63,970 nt of DNA from Mesorhizobium sp. STM 4661 (GTDB lineage: Bacteria > Pseudomonadota > Alphaproteobacteria > Rhizobiales > Rhizobiaceae), in NCBI RefSeq assembly GCF_000359125.1, contig NZ_CAAF010000020.1:1-63970 (forward strand), in the 5' to 3' direction. The notes beneath the pieces are model-generated. The model saw only the letters and a program-made list of their open reading frames with translations, was not told the origin of the DNA and did not search any database. This document shows positions 1 through 9,416 of this stretch, one piece after another. Both the position numbers and the translations under genes were made by a program. Numbering within the stretch: position 1 is the stretch's first letter; every line of letters begins with the position of its first letter.

Positions 1-2
1 CG

Positions 3-641
3 GCCGATGCCGCAGCAGCACCGGCAGCTCCGGCCCCAGGTGCCGCACCGGCCGCGCCGACAGCGGCACCGGCGGAAACGGCAGTGCCGGTCGGCCAGAA
101 GGCGATCTTCTACGAGGAGCGCACCAGCACCGCCCAGGGCTCGGCCGAGCCCGGCAGCATCGTCTGGTCGCTGGTGCAGGAATCGCCTGGAGGCAATCTG
201 CCGCCCGAACCGGCGATCCGCGCCGAGGCGACCATTCCCGGCAAGAACGTTCAGTTGCGCATGACCATCCGCCGCAACACCGACCAGACGCTGCCGGCGA
301 GCCACATCATCGAGATGATCTTCCTGACACCCGAGGGCTTCGATGGCGGCGGGGTCGACAACATCCTGCGCGTCGCCATGAAGAGTTCGGAACAGGATGC
401 CGGCAGCCCGCTGATCGGCATCCCGGCCAAGATCGCCGACGGCTTCTTCCTGGTCGCGCTCAACGACACCAAGGCGGACGAAGACGCCAATCTGACCTTA
501 CTCAGAGGCCAGGACTGGATCGACGTGCCGGTCGTCTACAAGACGGGCCGGCGGGCGCTGCTCACCATGGAAAAGGGCATTCCCGGCGAGAAGGTGTTCG
601 ACGAGGCGCTGAAGGCCTGGCAAGCCAAGACGGCGGGCTGA
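3..641 (+). CDS. Conserved hypothetical protein, 5'-truncated
   Basis: This is the C-terminal part of a longer protein. The frame is open from the window edge and begins with an Ala/Pro-rich low-complexity linker of about 27 residues, so the true start lies upstream; the GTG at 84 is unlikely to be the start. The following ~185 residues form one globular-looking domain with a mixed alpha/beta pattern and no membrane segment. I do not recognise the family. The Ala/Pro linker suggests a tether between an N-terminal anchor or domain outside the window and this C-terminal domain. The next gene is convergent. Confidence 0.7.
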   Translation, partial: ADAAAAPAAPAPGAAPAAPTAAPAETAVPVGQKAIFYEERTSTAQGSAEPGSIVWSLVQESPGGNLPPEPAIRAEATIPGKNVQLRMTIRRNTDQTLPASHIIEMIFLTPEGFDGGGVDNILRVAMKSSEQDAGSPLIGIPAKIADGFFLVALNDTKADEDANLTLLRGQDWIDVPVVYKTGRRALLTMEKGIPGEKVFDEALKAWQAKTAG

Positions 642-673
642 GGCCGGTCCGCCTGCCCAAGCTCTCCAACGGT

Positions 674-973
674 TTAGAAGCCTTGGAACAGCATGTCGAG
701 CGCGGCCACGATGTCGTCGTGATGCCTCGTCAGATTCAGTCGGCTTTCGCCCAGTTCAGTCGCCGCAACCGTGGCGATCAAATGGGTGGCCATGATCAAT
801 TTCCGCCCATTGATCTCGAAAATGGGATGGAGCTTTCGCATTGGTGATGGCGCCGCCGCGACCGGCAGAAGTGGAACGACCACCCGCGTCTTGAAATGGT
901 CAAGCATGTCGGATTGCACGTCGAGTAGATAGCTGCCTTCGACGCTGCTCGCGAAGACATCATAGCGCGCCAT
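674..973 (-). CDS. ccdB: CcdB-family toxin
   Basis: This 99-residue protein is the likely toxin of a type II toxin-antitoxin pair; CcdB proteins poison DNA gyrase. It begins MARYDVFASS, has the conserved central PLLPV segment and a LHPIFEINGRK block, and ends in a short helix followed by LFQGF, where the family's gyrase-contacting C-terminal residues lie. An ATG further upstream would overlap deep into ccdA, so the start at 973 is preferred; it overlaps the ccdA stop by one base (TGATG), the usual coupled arrangement. It appears intact. Whether it still poisons gyrase cannot be judged from sequence. Confidence 0.85.
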   Translation of the reverse strand: MARYDVFASSVEGSYLLDVQSDMLDHFKTRVVVPLLPVAAAPSPMRKLHPIFEINGRKLIMATHLIATVAATELGESRLNLTRHHDDIVAALDMLFQGF

Positions 974-1215
974 CAGAATTGCCGATGTTCTTTCAGCGGA
1001 ACACCGTGTTTTTCGACGTATTCGTTCCACGCTTCCATCGTGGCGCGGTTTTCAAGTTTCCACAGCCGCGTTTTCTCAGCAGAAACCGCTTCCGCAATGC
1101 CGGCTTCCGCCGCACGCGAGACATTCACGTCGAGCCCCTTGGCTTCCTTCATGAGCTTCGAGTCGATCGACAGGTTCGCCGGCTGGCGAACCGCATTCGC
1201 AGCTATCTTGCGCAT
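973..1215 (-). CDS. ccdA: CcdA-family antitoxin
   Basis: This 80-residue antitoxin lies upstream of ccdB and is translationally coupled to it. The N-terminal third (PANLSIDSKLMKEAKGL) matches a ribbon-helix-helix DNA-binding fold. The C-terminal half, with ENRATMEAWNEYVEKHG, matches the CcdA toxin-neutralising tail. The start at 1215 is chosen because a good GGAGG ribosome site precedes it; a longer frame to 1251 runs through the operator palindrome. Known CcdA proteins repress their own operon, and the perfect inverted repeat at 1232-1250 is in the right place for that. Confidence 0.85.
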   Translation of the reverse strand: MRKIAANAVRQPANLSIDSKLMKEAKGLDVNVSRAAEAGIAEAVSAEKTRLWKLENRATMEAWNEYVEKHGVPLKEHRQF

Positions 1216-1231
1216 GATGACCTCCGCAGCA

Positions 1232-1250
1232 TGCGCATAATGTATGCGCA
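1232..1250. promoter_or_regulatory. ccdAB operator palindrome
   Basis: A perfect inverted repeat TGCGCATA-ATG-TATGCGCA (8-3-8) lies 17 bases upstream of the ccdA start. Ribbon-helix-helix antitoxins bind such short palindromes. The position over the expected promoter suggests autorepression by CcdA or CcdA-CcdB; this is inference. Confidence 0.6.
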
Positions 1251-1278
1251 TTTTCGTGTTGGAGCAACGGCGAAGCGT

Positions 1279-3099
1279 CTACCCCTCTATCTCCTCGCGC
1301 AGCATCTCCAGCTCCAGCCATTCCTCTTCCAGCGCGGCCAGCGTGGCGCGCTCCTTGTCGAGCGCGGCGATGGTCTTCTGGAACGAGGCCGGATCGCGCT
1401 CGTAATAGGCGGGGTCGGCGATGTTGTTTTCCAGCCGCGAGATCGAGGCCGTCACCGCCTCGATCTTCCTGGGCAGGGATTCCAGCGCGAATTTCTGCTT
1501 GAACGACAGTTTCTTAGCCGGCCCCTTGGGCTGTGCCGCCTCAGCCTTGCCTGTCGCTGCCGCGTCGCCGTTTTCAGGCTTTGTCCGCGCCTTGCGGTCG
1601 TCGAGCCTGGTGCCGCCGCGTTGCGCCAGCATGTCCGAATAACCGCCGGCATACTCGATCCATCGGCCGTCGCCGTCGGGAGCGATCACGCTGGTCACGG
1701 TGCGGTCGAGGAAATCGCGGTCGTGGCTGACCAGGATCACCGTTCCGGCAAAACCGGCGACCAGTTCCTGCAGCAGCTCCAGCGTCTCCATGTCGAGATC
1801 GTTGGTCGGCTCGTCGAGCACCAGGAGGTTTGCCGGCCGGGCCAGCACGCGGGCGAGCAGGAGGCGCGCCCGCTCGCCGCCGGAAAGTTCGCGTACCGGC
1901 GTGCGCGCCTGTTCCGGCTTGAACAGGAAATCCTTCATGTAGGAGATGACGTGGCGCTGCTCGCCATTGATGACGAGGTTCTCGCCGCGCCCGTCGGTCA
2001 GATATTGCGCCAGCGTCTCTTGCGGGTCGACCGCCTCGCGCTTCTGGTCGAGCGTGGCGATCTCCAGATTGGTGCCGAGCCGCACCGTGCCGGCGTCCGG
2101 CTTCAATTCGCCGGTCAACATCTTCAAGAGCGTCGTCTTGCCGGCGCCGTTCGGCCCGACCAGCCCGATGCGGTCGCCGCGCTGGATGCGGGTCGAGAAC
2201 CCCTTGACCACCGTGAGATCGCCAAAGCTCTTCTCGATGTTTTTCGCCTCGATGACCAGCTTGCCGGATTCTGCCGCGTCGCTGGCCACCATGGTCGCCG
2301 AGCCCTCGGCGCCGCGATGGCCGCGAAAGCGCTGGCGCATGGTCTGCAATTCGCCGAGCCGGCGCATGTTGCGCTTGCGCCGCGCCGTTACGCCGTAGCG
2401 CAGCCAGTGCTCCTCGCGCACGATCTGGCGGCCGAGCTTGTGCTGCTCGCGCTCTTCCTCCTCCAGAACCTGGTCGCGCCATTCCTCGAAATGGGCAAAG
2501 CCCTTGTCGAGCCTGCGCGTCTGGCCGCGGTCGAGCCAGACGGTGGCGCGTGACACGCGCTCGAGGAAGCGGCGATCGTGCGAGATGACGACCAGCGCCG
2601 AGGAGGTACGGCTAAGCTCCTCCTCCAGCCATTCGATGACCGAGAGGTCCAGATGGTTGGTCGGCTCATCGAGGAGAAGAATGTCGGGCTCCGGCGCCAT
2701 GACGCGGGCTAGCGCCGCGCGCCGCGCTTCGCCGCCGGAAAGGTCGTTCGACCGCTCCTCACCGGAGAGGCCGAGATGCTCCATCAGATAGGTGGCGCGG
2801 TAGGGATCGTCGGCTGGCCCGAGCCCTGCCTCGACATAGGCGCGGACATTGGCGAAACCATCCATGTCGGGCATTTGCGGCAGATAGCGCACCGTGGCCG
2901 AAGGCTGGCGGAACACCTCGCCGTCCTGCGGCTCGATCAGCCCGGCGGCGATCTTCAGCAGCGTCGACTTGCCGGAGCCGTTGCGACCGACCAAAGCGAT
3001 TTTGTCGCCCGCCGATGCCGTCAATTCCGCGCCGTCGAGCAGCGGCGTGCCGCCAAAGGTCAGCTTTATCCCGTCGAGATTGAGAAGCGGCGGCGCCAT
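1279..3099 (-). CDS. ABC-F family ATPase (Uup-like)
   Basis: This 606-residue soluble protein has two ABC ATPase domains in one chain and no membrane segment. Walker A motifs GRNGSGKS (about residue 38) and GPNGAGKT (about 315), two LSGGE signatures, and Walker B motifs LLLDEPTNHLD and LVLDEPTNDLD are all visible. The C-terminal ~80 residues are charged and helical (coiled coil), the arrangement of the Uup branch of ABC-F proteins, which act on ribosomes or DNA intermediates rather than in transport. It lies three bases after thiN, so the two genes are probably co-transcribed. Exact subfamily is inferred. Confidence 0.9.
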   Translation of the reverse strand: MAPPLLNLDGIKLTFGGTPLLDGAELTASAGDKIALVGRNGSGKSTLLKIAAGLIEPQDGEVFRQPSATVRYLPQMPDMDGFANVRAYVEAGLGPADDPYRATYLMEHLGLSGEERSNDLSGGEARRAALARVMAPEPDILLLDEPTNHLDLSVIEWLEEELSRTSSALVVISHDRRFLERVSRATVWLDRGQTRRLDKGFAHFEEWRDQVLEEEEREQHKLGRQIVREEHWLRYGVTARRKRNMRRLGELQTMRQRFRGHRGAEGSATMVASDAAESGKLVIEAKNIEKSFGDLTVVKGFSTRIQRGDRIGLVGPNGAGKTTLLKMLTGELKPDAGTVRLGTNLEIATLDQKREAVDPQETLAQYLTDGRGENLVINGEQRHVISYMKDFLFKPEQARTPVRELSGGERARLLLARVLARPANLLVLDEPTNDLDMETLELLQELVAGFAGTVILVSHDRDFLDRTVTSVIAPDGDGRWIEYAGGYSDMLAQRGGTRLDDRKARTKPENGDAAATGKAEAAQPKGPAKKLSFKQKFALESLPRKIEAVTASISRLENNIADPAYYERDPASFQKTIAALDKERATLAALEEEWLELEMLREEIEG

Positions 3100-3102
3100 A
3101 AA

Positions 3103-3747
3103 TCAACTTTCGGGAAGCGGGTAGGGATGGGCGAGCAGCAGCGCAAGGCCATGGTCCAGCGCGATCTCGAGCCGGCCCTTGACCTCGTTGGATATGGTGA
3201 GCGACGAGCCAAATGCGACCGCGACATGGTTCAGCGGCCATTTGGCGCCGGTCACGGTCAGGCCGGAAAGATCGGAGAAGCCGAGGATCGAAAACAGCGT
3301 GCCGTCGGCATAGTTGAAGCCGGCCTTGCCCGGCAGCAAGGGGACGCCTTCCTGGGCGCCGCTGGTCAACAGCACCTTTATCCCTTCCTCAGCCAGCCGG
3401 ACGCCGAGCGCCAGGTGCAGGAACGCGTGGTCGGCGCGCTTGCCGCCGAAGGCGCCGGCAAGCACGAGGCTGGTCGCGCCGCGCTCGAGGGCGGCGGCGA
3501 TGGCGAGTTCGCCGTCGGTCATGTCCTTTTCGGCCGGAAATACTTTTCGCGGCACGGAAGCCAGATCGTCCGGCAAATCGGCCGGCACGGAATCGAAATC
3601 GCCGACCCAGAGTTCCGGCGTCAGGCCCAGCATCCGGGCATGGCCGATGCCGGCGTCGGCGGCGATGACGCGGGAGCCTTCGACCTGGCGGTCGAGCAGC
3701 GGCGTGCGGATGAGATCGCCGCCAAGCAAGATGGTGAATGTGCTCAT
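3103..3747 (-). CDS. thiN: Thiamine diphosphokinase
   Basis: This 214-residue enzyme is predicted to transfer pyrophosphate from ATP to thiamine, giving thiamine diphosphate. The N-terminal half holds the family signatures LLGGD, AADAG and VGDFDSVP, followed by DMTDGELAI, the acidic motifs for metal and nucleotide binding. The C-terminal half is the beta-rich thiamine-binding domain. It is divergent from the TPP-riboswitch-controlled thiBPQ importer, so uptake and activation of thiamine are encoded back to back. Length and start (an ATG at 3747) fit the family. Confidence 0.92.
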   Translation of the reverse strand: MSTFTILLGGDLIRTPLLDRQVEGSRVIAADAGIGHARMLGLTPELWVGDFDSVPADLPDDLASVPRKVFPAEKDMTDGELAIAAALERGATSLVLAGAFGGKRADHAFLHLALGVRLAEEGIKVLLTSGAQEGVPLLPGKAGFNYADGTLFSILGFSDLSGLTVTGAKWPLNHVAVAFGSSLTISNEVKGRLEIALDHGLALLLAHPYPLPES

Positions 3748-3869
3748 ATCGCGTGGCCCTTACCAGCCCTGCCCCAGAAACGGAAGACGAAACGGAAGGC
3801 GAAACGCAAGGCCCTGCCTTGAGTGCCGGCAAACTTCCGCTTGCGCGGCACTTCGGCCGGGCCTATGTG

Positions 3870-3984
3870 TCGAAACGCTCTAACGGGGTGCCGGACGCGA
3901 TCTTCGCGGACCGGCTGAGAGGCAAGCCTGCCAACCCGCTGAACCTGATCCGGTTTGTACCGGCGGAGGGATTAGACGTTTCGG
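3870..3984 (+). promoter_or_regulatory. TPP riboswitch (THI element)
   Basis: The leader of thiB carries a TPP aptamer. The closing P1 stem is CGAAACG (3871-3877) with CGTTTCG (3977-3983). Between them are GGGGTGCC, the conserved CTGAGA at about 3915, the core ACCCGCTGAACCTGATCCGG from about 3933, and GGAGGGA near 3965. Downstream, CGCCTC (3994-3999) can pair with GAGGCG (4023-4028), which contains the thiB ribosome site, so TPP-dependent translational shut-off is plausible. The aptamer is clear; the switching mechanism is inferred. Confidence 0.93.
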
Positions 3985-4031
3985 ACAGCCCGACGCCTCA
4001 ATTCCTTTCAACGCGAACGAAGGAGGCGCCG

Positions 4032-5030
4032 ATGCGCACGCTTTTATACTCCCTTATCTCGGCAATTGTGCTCGCTGGCTCCGTGCCGGCATCCGCGCAG
4101 GACAAACTCACCGTCTTTACCTATGAGAGCTTCACCGCAGACTGGGGTCCAGGCCCCGTGGTAAAGAAGGAATTCGAGGCCGAATGCGGCTGTATCCTCG
4201 ATTTCGTCTCGGTCGCCGACGGTGTGGCGCTGCTCAACCGCGTCAGGCTGGAAGGGGCTGCGACCAAGGCCGATATCGTGCTCGGCCTCGACACCAATCT
4301 GACGGCGGAAGCCAAGGCCACCGGCCTGTTTTCGCCGCATGGCACCGTGCCGGACGTCAACGTGCCGGGCGGCTGGAGCGACGATATTTTCGTGCCGTTC
4401 GACTATGGCTATTTCGCTGTCGTCTACGACACCGAAAAGCTGAAGAGCCCACCAAAGAGCCTCAAGGAGCTGGTCGAGGGCGATGCCGCCGACAAGATCG
4501 TCATCCAGGATCCGCGCACCTCGACGCCAGGCCTCGGCCTGCTTCTGTGGGTGAAATCGGTCTATGGCGACAAGGCGCCGGAAGCCTGGGCGAAGCTCAG
4601 GGCCAAGGTTCTTACAGTGACGCCAGGCTGGAGCGAGGCCTATGGACTGTTCACCAAGGGCGAGGCGCCGATGGTGCTGTCCTACACCACTTCGCCGGCT
4701 TACCATATGATTGCCGAAAACACCGAACGTTACCAGGCGGCCTCCTTCGAGGAGGGCGAGTATCTGCAGATCGAGGTCGCCGGCATCACCACGACCGGCG
4801 CCAAGAACCCGCTGGCGCAAAAATTCCTGACCTTCATGACCGGGCCGAAATTCCAGGACGTCATCCCCGAGACCAACTGGATGTTCCCGGCCGGCAAGAC
4901 CGACAAGCCGCTCAACCCGGCCTTCGATAAACTGGTCAAGCCGACCAAGACCTTGCTGTTCAGCCCCGACGAGGTCGCGGCCAATCGCAAGGCCTGGGTC
5001 GACGAATGGCTGGCGGTGATGAGCAAGTAA
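4032..5030 (+). CDS. thiB: Thiamine ABC transporter, periplasmic binding protein
   Basis: This 332-residue solute-binding protein begins with a Sec signal peptide ([23 protein letters not shown]). The mature protein starts [11 protein letters not shown], typical of ThiB, and includes the family-like [12 protein letters not shown] block. It delivers thiamine or its phosphates to ThiP. The start at 4032 follows an AAGGAGG site; longer frames run back through the riboswitch. It is the first gene of thiBPQ, with a 254-bp spacer containing a large inverted repeat before thiP. Confidence 0.93.
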   Translation: MRTLLYSLISAIVLAGSVPASAQDKLTVFTYESFTADWGPGPVVKKEFEAECGCILDFVSVADGVALLNRVRLEGAATKADIVLGLDTNLTAEAKATGLFSPHGTVPDVNVPGGWSDDIFVPFDYGYFAVVYDTEKLKSPPKSLKELVEGDAADKIVIQDPRTSTPGLGLLLWVKSVYGDKAPEAWAKLRAKVLTVTPGWSEAYGLFTKGEAPMVLSYTTSPAYHMIAENTERYQAASFEEGEYLQIEVAGITTTGAKNPLAQKFLTFMTGPKFQDVIPETNWMFPAGKTDKPLNPAFDKLVKPTKTLLFSPDEVAANRKAWVDEWLAVMSK

Positions 5031-5063
5031 TCGTGGTGAGCTGATCAAGATGGTCGCTCTACG

Positions 5064-5223
5064 GCGCCCCCCTCTGTCCTGCCGGACATCTCCCCCACGA
5101 GGGGGGAGATCGGCCGTCACGCCGGCTTTTGCCAATCTCCAACGTTGCTGGAATGAGCGGAGCGCTGAAATTGCCAATCTCCCCCCTCGTGGGGGAGATG
5201 TCCGGCAGGACAGAGGGGGGCGC
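5064..5223. repeat. Intergenic inverted repeat with 47-bp arms
   Basis: The thiB-thiP spacer holds a perfect inverted repeat: left arm 5064-5110, right arm 5177-5223, loop about 66 bases. Each arm contains the block CCTGCCGGACATCTCCCCCA. As RNA it would form a very stable hairpin. It resembles the mosaic intergenic repeats common in Mesorhizobium and other rhizobia. It may lower expression of thiPQ relative to thiB or protect the thiB mRNA 3' end; that role is inferred. Confidence 0.85.
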
Positions 5224-5284
5224 GAAGGAACGCGACGTTCGCTAAGCTCCAGTCAATCGCTGGTCTTGAGACAGGTGGTGCAGA

Positions 5285-6904
5285 GTGCAGCCCGCAACCC
5301 GCTCTGACTCCCGCGTCACCGCCGGCGTCATCGCGCTGGCGGCGATAGCGTTGTTGATCGGCGGGGCGTTCGCCGGTCTTGGCGTGGAGGGGGCGCGCGA
5401 CCTGTCCGGCGCGGCATCGGCCTTCGATCCTTATCTCCTGCGCGTTGTTCGCTTCACGCTGTGGCAGGCGGTTCTGTCGACGCTGCTTTCCGTCGTGCCG
5501 GCGCTTTTCGTCGCTCGCGCCCTTTCGCGGCATCCGCGCTTTTTCGGCCGCGGCTTCATCCTGCAGCTTTTTGCCGTGCCGCTGGCGCTGCCGGCCATCG
5601 TCGCGGCGCTCGGCATTCTGGCCCTCTACGGCCGCGCCGGCTATTTCTCCGGCATTCTCAGCCAGATCGGCGGCCAGAGCTGGCCCGGCATCTATGGCCT
5701 GTCCGGCATCCTCGTCGCCCATATCTTCTTCAATCTGCCGCTCAGCGTGCGGCTTTTCCTTGAAGCGCTGGGAACAGTGCCGGCCGACCAGTGGCGCCTG
5801 GCGAGCCAACTCGGCATGGGTGCGGCGCCGGCCTTCCGGCTGATCGAATGGCCGGTGCTGCGGGCAGCGCTTCCCGGCGTCGCCGGACTTGTCTTCATGC
5901 TCTGCATCACCTCTTTCACCATTGTGCTCACACTGGGCGGCGGCCCGGCTGCGACGACGCTGGAGGTCGCCATCTACCAGGCGCTGCGCTTCGATTTCGA
6001 TCCGGCTCGCGCGGTGACGCTGACGCTGCTGCAGATTGCCCTGACGTTTGTGGTGGCGCTGGCATTGACGCGGCTCGGCGCCAACACCGTCGGCGACGCC
6101 AACTTGCCGGTGGCGCCACGCCGGCATCTTTCGGCAGGCACCGCCGAGACAGTGCTGAACGCCCTGGTGATCGTTGCCGCGCTGCTGTTCGTCGCCGGGC
6201 CGATGGCGGCCACGGTGTTTGCAGGCCTGGGCGCCGATCTCGGCCGGCTGGCCGGTGAGAGCGCGGTGCGGCAGGCGACGCTAACCAGCGCCGTGCTCGC
6301 CTTGCTGTCGGCGCTGCTTTCGGTGGTGCTGTCGCTGTCGCTCATCATGGCGCGGCGGGCACTGGCCTTGAATCGCGGCATTGGCGCCAGGACGCTGCTC
6401 GAACATGCCACCGATACCGGCGCCGGTTTTGTCCTCGTCGTGCCGCCCATCGTCATTGGCGCCGGCTGGTTCCTGCTCCTGCGCACGGTCACCGACGTCC
6501 TTGCCATCGCTCCGGTCATGGTCGTCGCCGTCAACGCGGTGATGGCAATGCCCTTTGCCGTCAGAGCCGTCCGCCCCGCCTATGATGCGGCGAGCGAACG
6601 CCATGAACGGCTCTGCGCACAACTCGGCATTTCCGGCTGGAACCGGCTCCAGCTGGTCGACTGGCCGTCGCTCAGGCGGCCGCTCGCCACGGCCTTCGCC
6701 TTTGCCATGGCACTGTCGCTCGGCGATCTCGGCGTCATTGCGCTGTTCGGCAGCGATTCGGTGCAGACATTGCCTTATCTCTTGCTGGCGCGCATGGGCA
6801 GCTATCGCACGGCTGATGCCGCCGGGCTGGCGTTGCTGCTCGGTTTCGTCTGTCTCGCGCTGGTCCTTGTCGCGGACTGGTTGGGGCGAGGGGAGAAATC
6901 ATGA
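5285..6904 (+). CDS. thiP: Thiamine ABC transporter permease
   Basis: This 539-residue integral membrane protein is a fused, two-lobed permease with about twelve transmembrane segments. Each half carries an EAA-type cytoplasmic loop (around [16 protein letters not shown] in the N-terminal half and [16 protein letters not shown] in the C-terminal half), as in ThiP/FbpB-type permeases. It pairs with ThiB and ThiQ. A GTG at 5285 is used as start. The stop overlaps the thiQ start (ATGA), indicating translational coupling. Confidence 0.92.
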   Translation: MQPATRSDSRVTAGVIALAAIALLIGGAFAGLGVEGARDLSGAASAFDPYLLRVVRFTLWQAVLSTLLSVVPALFVARALSRHPRFFGRGFILQLFAVPLALPAIVAALGILALYGRAGYFSGILSQIGGQSWPGIYGLSGILVAHIFFNLPLSVRLFLEALGTVPADQWRLASQLGMGAAPAFRLIEWPVLRAALPGVAGLVFMLCITSFTIVLTLGGGPAATTLEVAIYQALRFDFDPARAVTLTLLQIALTFVVALALTRLGANTVGDANLPVAPRRHLSAGTAETVLNALVIVAALLFVAGPMAATVFAGLGADLGRLAGESAVRQATLTSAVLALLSALLSVVLSLSLIMARRALALNRGIGARTLLEHATDTGAGFVLVVPPIVIGAGWFLLLRTVTDVLAIAPVMVVAVNAVMAMPFAVRAVRPAYDAASERHERLCAQLGISGWNRLQLVDWPSLRRPLATAFAFAMALSLGDLGVIALFGSDSVQTLPYLLLARMGSYRTADAAGLALLLGFVCLALVLVADWLGRGEKS

Positions 6905-7686
6905 CGTTCACCAACAAGAGCACCGGGATCGAAAAAGGCGCGGCGGTGCGGCTGGAACAAGTCTCGTTCAGCTATGGCGAAACGCCGTTTCTGTTCGATG
7001 TCGAGTTCGCTGCGTCGAAGATCACCGCCATCATGGGGCCGAGCGGCTCGGGAAAATCGACGCTGCTCAATCTGGTGGCCGGCTTCGAGACGCCGCGATC
7101 GGGCCGCGTGCTGATCGGCGGCGCCGATGTCGGTACCGAGCCGCCTTCGGCGCGGCCGGTGTCGATGGTGTTCCAGGAAAACAATCTCTTTGCCCATCTT
7201 GCCGTCAAACGCAATGTCGGGCTCGGCCGCTCGCCCTCGCTCAGGCTGACCAAAGCCGACCATGCCGCGGTCGCCGAGGCGCTCAAGCGCGTCGGCCTCG
7301 CCGGCAAGGAGCAACGCCTGCCGCGCGAATTGTCCGGCGGCGAGCGGCAGCGCGTGGCGCTCGCCCGTGTCCTGGTGCGCGACCGACCGGTGCTTCTGCT
7401 CGACGAACCGTTCGCCTCGCTTGGGCCGGCCTTGCGCGACGACATGCTCGATCTGCTAGCCGGCGTTCATGCGGAGCGAGGCATGACTGTGCTGTTCGTC
7501 ACGCACCAGCCGGAAGATGCGCGCCGCATCGGCCAGAACATGGTGTTCCTGGACAATGGCACGGTTGCCGCGACGGGTGTCGCCGAAGATTTCTTTGGCC
7601 GCTCTGGACCGGAAGCCTTCCGGCGATATCTCGGTGCAGGTCCGTTTGGCGACGGATCACGAGATGTTGCCCGGAAGCGGACATAA
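6901..7686 (+). CDS. thiQ: Thiamine ABC transporter ATP-binding protein
   Basis: This 261-residue ATPase powers the ThiBPQ importer. Walker [11 protein letters not shown]-loop FQENNLF, signature LSGGERQR and Walker B LLLDEPFA are present, with the switch histidine in VTHQPEDA. The [10 protein letters not shown] segment is characteristic of ThiQ. It overlaps thiP by four bases and ends the thi operon. Confidence 0.93.
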   Translation: MTFTNKSTGIEKGAAVRLEQVSFSYGETPFLFDVEFAASKITAIMGPSGSGKSTLLNLVAGFETPRSGRVLIGGADVGTEPPSARPVSMVFQENNLFAHLAVKRNVGLGRSPSLRLTKADHAAVAEALKRVGLAGKEQRLPRELSGGERQRVALARVLVRDRPVLLLDEPFASLGPALRDDMLDLLAGVHAERGMTVLFVTHQPEDARRIGQNMVFLDNGTVAATGVAEDFFGRSGPEAFRRYLGAGPFGDGSRDVARKRT

Positions 7687-7847
7687 TTTATGGCCAAACC
7701 AGCTTCAGGCGATGCGGCGTTTGCTTGCCATGGTCTGAGTAGTGTGGCTAGGTCGGCCCATACCGGTCCGGCGCAGGCCGTGATTTGCGACTACGGCGCC
7801 ACGCGTCCTGTTCGAGGCGCAAAGTGTGCGGTAGCAGTTTGATTTTT

Positions 7848-7894
7848 ACGCATGGTCTTCTCGAAAATCGGCATCGATTTTCGAAGTCATGCGT
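7848..7894. repeat. Short palindromic intergenic repeat
   Basis: A nested inverted repeat: outer arms ACGCATG (7848-7854) and CATGCGT (7888-7894), inner arms TCGAAAATCG (7861-7870) and CGATTTTCGA (7875-7884). A related CCGAAAATCG/CGATTTTCGG hairpin lies at about 14608-14633. This is a dispersed rhizobial-type element in the thiQ-M48 gap; no gene is seen there. Confidence 0.65.
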
Positions 7895-7943
7895 TGGGAC
7901 CCGAAAGGAAGCTGTTCTGCCAATCGGCGCCGACAGACTGAGG

Positions 7944-9413
7944 ATGAATTCGCTGGCGCGCTTTCTCGCGCTGGCCGGCTTTGCCGTGGCGCTGGCAAGC
8001 TGCCAGATGTTCACGCCTCCCGACGTCCAGGAATCCGGCTTCCAGCCTTCCGACAGGCCGATCACGGTCGACAATGTCGCCGCCAACAGCAAGCTCGCCG
8101 AAATGGCGAAGGCGCAGCATCCGCGCATCCTTGCCACCTATGGCGGCGAATATTCCGACCCCAGGCTGGAGCGCATGGTCGCCAAGGTCGTCGGCCGCCT
8201 GACCGTGGTGTCGGCCAACCCGACCCAGACCTACCGGATCACCATCCTCAATTCACCCAATGTCAACGCCTTCGCATTGCCGGGCGGCTATCTCTACATC
8301 ACGCGCGGCCTGCTGGCGCTGGCCAATGATTCGGCCGAACTTGCCGCGGTCATCGCGCATGAAATGGGCCACGTCACCGCGAACCACGGCCTGCAGCGCC
8401 AGCAATTGGAGGCTGAGGAAGGGTTGGCGACCAAGGTCGTCTCCGACGTGCTCGGCGACAGCCCGACCGCCAAGGCGGCGCTGATCCGCGGCAAGCTCAG
8501 GCTGGCGCAATTCTCGCGCAACCAGGAGCTCGAGGCCGACGCCATCGGCATCAAGTCGATCGGCGAGGCGGGCTTCGACCCCTATGCCGCCGGCCGCTTC
8601 CTGCAGTCGATGTCGGCCTACACTGATTTCCGCTCGATCAGCGGCGCCACCGATGCCAGCCTCGACTTCCTCGCCACGCATCCCAACACGCCGCAGCGCA
8701 TCGATCTGGCGCAGCGCCATGCCCGCCAGTTCGGCGCGCCCGGCGTCGGCTCGCGCGACCGCGATTCCTTCCTCGCCGGCATAGACGGTCTGCTCTATGG
8801 CGACACGCCGGAAGAGGGCTATGTGCGCGGCGAAACCTTCCTGCACCCGGGGCTCGGCGTGTCGTTCTCGGTGCCGGACGGCTTCATCATCGACAATTCG
8901 GCGGCGGCGGTGACGGCGACCGGGCCGGGCGACATGGCGATCCGCTTCGACGGCGTCTCGATCGACAAGACCCGCCCGCTGACCGACTATATCCGCAGCG
9001 GCTGGGTGGCCGGTCTCGACGACGGCAGCGTGCGCCAGGAGACGATCAACGGCAATGAGGCGGCGACCGCCCATGCCGGCGCCGAGGGCTGGCAGTTCGA
9101 CATCGCGGTGATCCGCGCCGGCGGCCAGGTCTACCGGCTGTTGACGGCCGCCCCTTCCGCCAGCACCTCGCTGGACGCCGTGGCGCGCTCGGTCAGCGGC
9201 TCCTTCCGCATCCTGAGCGCGGCCGAGAAGGCGGCGCTGAAGCCGCTGCATATCCGCGTCGTCACGGTCCAGCCAGGCCAGAACATGGGTTCGCTCGCAG
9301 CGCAGATGGTCGGCGTCGACCGCAAGCTCGATCTGTTCCGGGTGATCAATGCGCTGTCGCCAGGCGCCGCCGTTTCGGCCGGCGACAAGGTCAAGATCGT
9401 TACGGACAAATAG
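7944..9413 (+). CDS. M48 family metallopeptidase lipoprotein with LysM-like C-terminus
   Basis: This 489-residue protein starts with a lipoprotein signal ending in a lipobox (VALASC), so it should be anchored in the envelope. The zinc protease motif HEMGH is at about residue 139, and the third ligand region is NQELEADAIG; this is the BepA/YcaL-like M48 arrangement used in outer-membrane protein quality control. The last ~50 residues (VQPGQNMGSLA to KVKIV) resemble a LysM-type domain. The start at 7944 is chosen because it gives the lipobox. It is convergent with rpoH2 at a 3-bp gap. Confidence 0.88.
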   Translation: MNSLARFLALAGFAVALASCQMFTPPDVQESGFQPSDRPITVDNVAANSKLAEMAKAQHPRILATYGGEYSDPRLERMVAKVVGRLTVVSANPTQTYRITILNSPNVNAFALPGGYLYITRGLLALANDSAELAAVIAHEMGHVTANHGLQRQQLEAEEGLATKVVSDVLGDSPTAKAALIRGKLRLAQFSRNQELEADAIGIKSIGEAGFDPYAAGRFLQSMSAYTDFRSISGATDASLDFLATHPNTPQRIDLAQRHARQFGAPGVGSRDRDSFLAGIDGLLYGDTPEEGYVRGETFLHPGLGVSFSVPDGFIIDNSAAAVTATGPGDMAIRFDGVSIDKTRPLTDYIRSGWVAGLDDGSVRQETINGNEAATAHAGAEGWQFDIAVIRAGGQVYRLLTAAPSASTSLDAVARSVSGSFRILSAAEKAALKPLHIRVVTVQPGQNMGSLAAQMVGVDRKLDLFRVINALSPGAAVSAGDKVKIVTDK

Positions 9414-9416
9414 CGA

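Noticed and set aside
979..2553. 524-codon plus-strand frame over the ABC-F gene
   Set aside because: Antisense of a clear ABC-F ATPase; composition is Arg/His-rich with no recognisable motif.
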